A stretch of DNA of 15,326 bases from Desulfuromonadaceae bacterium (GTDB lineage: Bacteria > Desulfobacterota > Desulfuromonadia > Desulfuromonadales > SZUA-540), in NCBI GenBank assembly GCA_003250235.1, contig QKGY01000463.1, forward strand, positions 1-15,326, written 5' to 3'. Below, one piece after another: positions 14,512 to 15,326 of this stretch; within the stretch, counting starts at the first letter, position 1; the number at the start of each line of letters is the position of its first letter. A model generated the notes under the pieces. It was not told the origin of the DNA, ran no database searches, and was given only the letters and a program-made list of their open reading frames with translations. The position numbers and the translations under genes are program-made.

Positions 14512-15326
14512 ATGTCCAACCGATTGATGACGACAGCCCTGCTCCTGCTCCTCTCTTTGCCAGCTCTTTGTGCCTGTCAGGAGAAGGAAGCCCCCCAATC
14601 CCAGGTTCTGGTGAAGGTGGATGGGCGCAGTGTCAGCCTCGAGCAATTCGAAACGGACCTGGAGAAATCGATCCCGTCTGACCAGACGGTTACGGATGAT
14701 GAGCGGGAAGAACTGAAGCGGTCGTTTCTGGTTCAGGTGATTGATCGCGAGCTGGCCCTCGCCGAAGCAGACAGGCTCGGCATTACGGTGACAACCGCCG
14801 AAGAAGAGGATGCGTACCAGGAATACCGTAAAGATTACCCCGGAACCGCTTTTGAAGAGATGCTCCATGATCGGGGGATCACCCTGGAACACTGGAAGCG
14901 TGAACTGCGCGAAGGGCTGCTCATGGAAAAAGTCCTTCGGCAGGCGGTTTATTCCCGGGTGACCGTCAGTGACAAGGAAATCGCCGACTATTACAATGAA
15001 TACCGCGAAGAATTTGATCGCCCTGAACAGGTGAGAGCCCGACAGATCGTGGTCAACAGCAAAGAGGAAGGGGAACGTATCCTGGGACTGCTGAGGCAGG
15101 GAGACGATTTTGCCGAGGTTGCCCGAAAATACTCCCTCTCTCCCGATGCCGACCAGGGAGGAGACCTGGGCTTCTTCAGCCGCGGCGAGATGCCCGACGA
15201 ATTTGACGCCGTGGTATTTAACCTGGCGGTCGGGCGTATCAGCGAATTGACCCAGAGCCCCTACGGCTATCATATTTTCCGGGTCGAAGAGAAAAGAAAG
15301 GCCACGAAACTCTCTTTGGCATCGGT
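14512..15326 (+). CDS. Parvulin-type peptidyl-prolyl isomerase lipoprotein (SurA/PrsA-like), 3' end cut off
   Basis: The open frame gives 271 residues with no stop before the window ends. Residues 1-22 look like a lipoprotein signal: R4, a Leu-rich core, and a lipobox LCA-C with modified Cys22 (Cys at -2 is unusual). A SurA-N-like helical region spans about 35-150 (LVKVDGRSVSLEQFE, then VIDRELALAEADRLG). A parvulin domain spans about 172-262 (RARQIVV, FAEVARKYSLSPDADQGGDLGFFSRGEMPDEFD, GYHIFRVEE). The usual catalytic His of RARHIL is Q178; H254 is kept. The likely role is chaperoning outer membrane proteins in the periplasm, with isomerase activity uncertain. The ATG at 14512 has GGAAGG (14493-14498) upstream at long spacing. 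It follows mfd by 107 bases on the same strand. Confidence 0.9.
   Translation, partial: MSNRLMTTALLLLLSLPALCACQEKEAPQSQVLVKVDGRSVSLEQFETDLEKSIPSDQTVTDDEREELKRSFLVQVIDRELALAEADRLGITVTTAEEEDAYQEYRKDYPGTAFEEMLHDRGITLEHWKRELREGLLMEKVLRQAVYSRVTVSDKEIADYYNEYREEFDRPEQVRARQIVVNSKEEGERILGLLRQGDDFAEVARKYSLSPDADQGGDLGFFSRGEMPDEFDAVVFNLAVGRISELTQSPYGYHIFRVEEKRKATKLSLAS

Noticed and set aside
14503..15273. Minus-strand open frame opposite the parvulin lipoprotein gene
   Set aside because: The plus strand carries a clear signal peptide and parvulin motifs. The minus-strand frame has none.

Overview
The window looks like ordinary chromosome from a Gram-negative bacterium, most likely of the Desulfuromonadales (Geobacter/Pelobacter/Desulfuromonas-like Desulfobacterota). 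This placement is inferred from gene content and protein style: an ATP synthase epsilon subunit, paired FCD-type GntR regulators, a TrkA-type two-helix channel, a YfaZ-like outer membrane protein, a TatB/TatC pair, a NadA of the three-cysteine type, and Mfd followed by a parvulin-type lipoprotein. No phage, transposon, tRNA, rRNA or CRISPR sequence was seen. No stretch longer than about 170 bases lacks a gene. The mfd end reads as clearly richer in G+C than the first 5 kb.

Layout. 1-445: the 3' end of atpC (the last gene of an ATP synthase operon) and a bidirectional terminator. 446-1177 (-): a FadR-type GntR regulator. 1264-2463 (+): DNA polymerase IV (dinB), whose end overlaps the convergent gene by 18 bases. 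2446-4226 (-): a two-gene operon, a TrkA/RCK-gated ion channel followed by a TIM-barrel isomerase/endonuclease-like protein, joined by an ATGA overlap. 4327-5157 (+): a second GntR regulator with a consensus-like promoter, a perfect palindrome inside that promoter, and its own terminator. 5257-5869 (+): a YfaZ-like outer membrane protein and a strong hairpin. 5907-6839 (+): an HD-GYP c-di-GMP phosphodiesterase-like protein. 9783 down to 6874 (-): tatB, tatC, then an ABC exporter ATPase and permease, ending at a bidirectional terminator. 9886-10909 (+): nadA, divergent from tatB. 10916-14404 (+): mfd. 14512-15326 (+): a peptidyl-prolyl isomerase-like lipoprotein that runs off the window.

How the genes work together. 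Most are independent housekeeping functions: energy (ATP synthase), translesion and transcription-coupled repair (DinB, Mfd), protein export (Tat), periplasmic folding (parvulin lipoprotein), NAD synthesis (NadA), c-di-GMP turnover and ion transport. The clearest operons are channel plus TIM-barrel protein, and Tat plus ABC exporter.

The most notable observation is that nadA is broken. Its two halves lie in different frames, and the join fits a 14-base deletion between two GGCG repeats that removes a conserved Val-His-Phe-Met stretch. Restoring 14 bases gives exactly 305 codons. I found no convincing new multi-gene system. The other points of interest are local: the promoter palindrome, a non-canonical channel filter, a parvulin domain with Gln where the catalytic His usually sits, and an mfd start immediately behind a terminator.
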